Source: Chitinophagaceae bacterium BSSC1 (lineage in GTDB: Bacteria > Bacteroidota > Bacteroidia > Chitinophagales > Chitinophagaceae). Taken from it: 64,000 nucleotides of DNA. How positions within the stretch are numbered: position 1 is the stretch's first letter; every line of letters starts with the position of its first letter. The notes beneath the pieces were generated by a model, which did no database searches, was not told where the DNA came from, and saw only the letters and a list, made by a program, of their open reading frames with translations. Made by a program: the position numbers and the translations under genes. The DNA lies in assembly GCA_002256435.1 (NCBI GenBank), contig NKJC01000004.1, positions 1 through 64,000 of the forward strand. Direction: 5' to 3'. Positions 62,944 to 64,000 of the stretch are shown here, piece after piece.

Positions 62944-64000
62944 ATGCCAGTTGGAAAAACAAAGACAAATACCAATATCAAAAAAGAGGATGTAGCTTCA
63001 ACCAACAAAAGAGTGCACAAACCCAAAAAAGTTGGAACCGAGCCTATGAAAAAGTATGAGGAATTGCATTTTGTTGATAGTAACCAACCCGTTTGGAACT
63101 ATTCTTTATTTACGGAGAAGGATGTTCGCAATTTTCAAAACGGTACCCATTATAGATTGTATGAATTGTTTGGTAACAAGCAACTAAGTGTGAATGATAC
63201 ACCTGGAACCTATTTTGCGGTATGGGCACCCAATGCCAGTTTTGTGGCAGTGACAGGCCAGTTTAATGAATGGAACAAAGAAAGTCATCCTTTAAAAGTG
63301 CGGCTAGATTCTTCTGGAATTTGGGAGGGATTTATTCCCCATCTTGGACAAGGAGAAGCTTATAAATACCATATACATGGATTCAAAGGAATTAGATTAG
63401 ACAAGGGAGATCCCTATGCCAATTTTTGGGAGAAGCGCCCAAACACAGCCTCTATTACTTGGCAAACTGATTATCAGTGGCAGGATGCGGACTGGATGAA
63501 AAACAGAAAAAAACACAATGCACTTAATGCCCCTTATTCTGTTTATGAAGTGCATTTGGCCAGTTGGATGAGACCTGACAAAAATGACGAAGAGACTTAT
63601 AATACTTATGCGCAGATCACAGAGCGTTTGGTACCCTATGTAAAAGAAATGGGATTCACCCACGTGGAGTTTATGCCCGTGATGGAGCATCCTTATGATG
63701 GTTCTTGGGGTTATCAAGGAACCGGTTATTTTGCACCCACATCCAGATTTGGAACGCCACAGGATTATGCCGCCATGGTAGACGCTTTTCACCAGGCGGG
63801 TATTGGGGTGATTTTAGACTGGGTACCTTCACATTTTCCCTATGATGCTCATGGCCTATTCATGTTTGACGGTACACATACCTACGAATATGCTGATATG
63901 CGCAAAGGATTTCACCCAGATTGGAACTCTTATATTTTCAATTACAAAAGGGGAGAAGTCAAATCTTTTTTAATTAGTAGTGCTAGGTTTTGGTGCGATA
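62944..64000 (+). CDS. glgB: 1,4-alpha-glucan branching enzyme (5' part, cut by window end)
   Basis: 352 codons are visible with no stop; the frame runs off the window. Translated by hand: a Lys-rich start (MPVGKTKTNTNIKKED), a CBM48 domain (about 75-180, TYFAVWAPNASFVAVTGQFN, then EWNKESHPLKV and YKYHIHGFKG), and the start of the GH13 barrel with YSVYEVHLASWMR, VEFMPVMEHPYDGSWGYQGT and region I DWVPSHFPYD (GlgB-type). It makes alpha-1,6 branches in glycogen, completing the glgA-glgC set. The catalytic Asp and Glu lie beyond the window. Confidence 0.95.
   Translation, partial: MPVGKTKTNTNIKKEDVASTNKRVHKPKKVGTEPMKKYEELHFVDSNQPVWNYSLFTEKDVRNFQNGTHYRLYELFGNKQLSVNDTPGTYFAVWAPNASFVAVTGQFNEWNKESHPLKVRLDSSGIWEGFIPHLGQGEAYKYHIHGFKGIRLDKGDPYANFWEKRPNTASITWQTDYQWQDADWMKNRKKHNALNAPYSVYEVHLASWMRPDKNDEETYNTYAQITERLVPYVKEMGFTHVEFMPVMEHPYDGSWGYQGTGYFAPTSRFGTPQDYAAMVDAFHQAGIGVILDWVPSHFPYDAHGLFMFDGTHTYEYADMRKGFHPDWNSYIFNYKRGEVKSFLISSARFWCD

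Noticed and set aside
1..64000. Search for tRNA, rRNA, mobile elements and defence systems
   Set aside because: No cloverleaf-like intergenic segment, transposase, integrase, restriction, toxin-antitoxin or phage gene could be identified; intergenic gaps are mostly too short.

Overview
The window reads as an ordinary chromosomal segment of a Bacteroidota bacterium, most likely family Chitinophagaceae (Sediminibacterium-like). This placement is inferred from gene content and style and was not tested by a search. The evidence is a SusC/SusD pair, a GLPGLI protein with a TonB-dependent beta-barrel, a type IX secretion C-terminal domain, many small lipoproteins, low-to-moderate GC, few Shine-Dalgarno sequences, and repeated TAnnTTTG-type -7 boxes close to start codons. 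I found no rRNA, tRNA, CRISPR array, transposase, integrase or prophage.

Layout. 1-4200: an ECF sigma factor with a small membrane partner, an NlpC/P60 hydrolase, a four-gene minus-strand group (lipoprotein, inorganic pyrophosphatase, half-size TauE/SafE permease, small membrane protein) and a secreted YqaE-domain protein. 4200-15800: tryptophan 2,3-dioxygenase, a GH13 lipoprotein, pyrF, a minus-strand operon (YciI-like, dicarboxylate/amino-acid symporter, kynureninase, SGNH hydrolase), an S9 peptidase, a glutaryl-CoA-dehydrogenase-like enzyme and shikimate kinase. 15800-31000: housekeeping genes (ftsK-lolA, rnz, rpsO, pnp, prmA, plsY, dnaG), a secreted esterase and a heparinase II/III-like protein. 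31000-40430: a DeoR regulator, a repeat-rich control region, susC, susD, a DUF4397 lipoprotein and a large MG2/plug protein. 40440-44150: a DnaJ-domain membrane protein, a STAS protein and clpC.

44380-64000: carbohydrate storage and use. The genes are ROK sugar kinase, FucP-type sugar transporter, glgA, glgC, an SLC45-like MFS transporter, a cyclomaltodextrinase-like GH13, a T9SS-sorted protein, a membrane-anchored AAA+-like ATPase, a secreted esterase, a GH20 hexosaminidase, a GLPGLI/TonB-receptor pair, and the 5' part of glgB, cut by the window end. Together they suggest import of malto-oligosaccharides or monosaccharides, periplasmic trimming by GH13 enzymes, phosphorylation, and glycogen synthesis by GlgC, GlgA and GlgB.

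No large novel system such as a defence island is evident. The most unusual signals are: (1) four arrays of the 7-base unit GTGAAGA, each just after a stop codon and in the sense direction of that gene, one supplying the clpC stop codon; (2) a dense set of direct and inverted repeats around the DeoR gene and before susC; (3) operator-like palindromes in divergent promoters; (4) an SGNH hydrolase translationally coupled to kynureninase that could be the missing formylkynurenine formamidase; (5) a four-helix membrane protein with a DnaA/IstB-like ATPase domain; and (6) a ROK kinase without the zinc cysteines.
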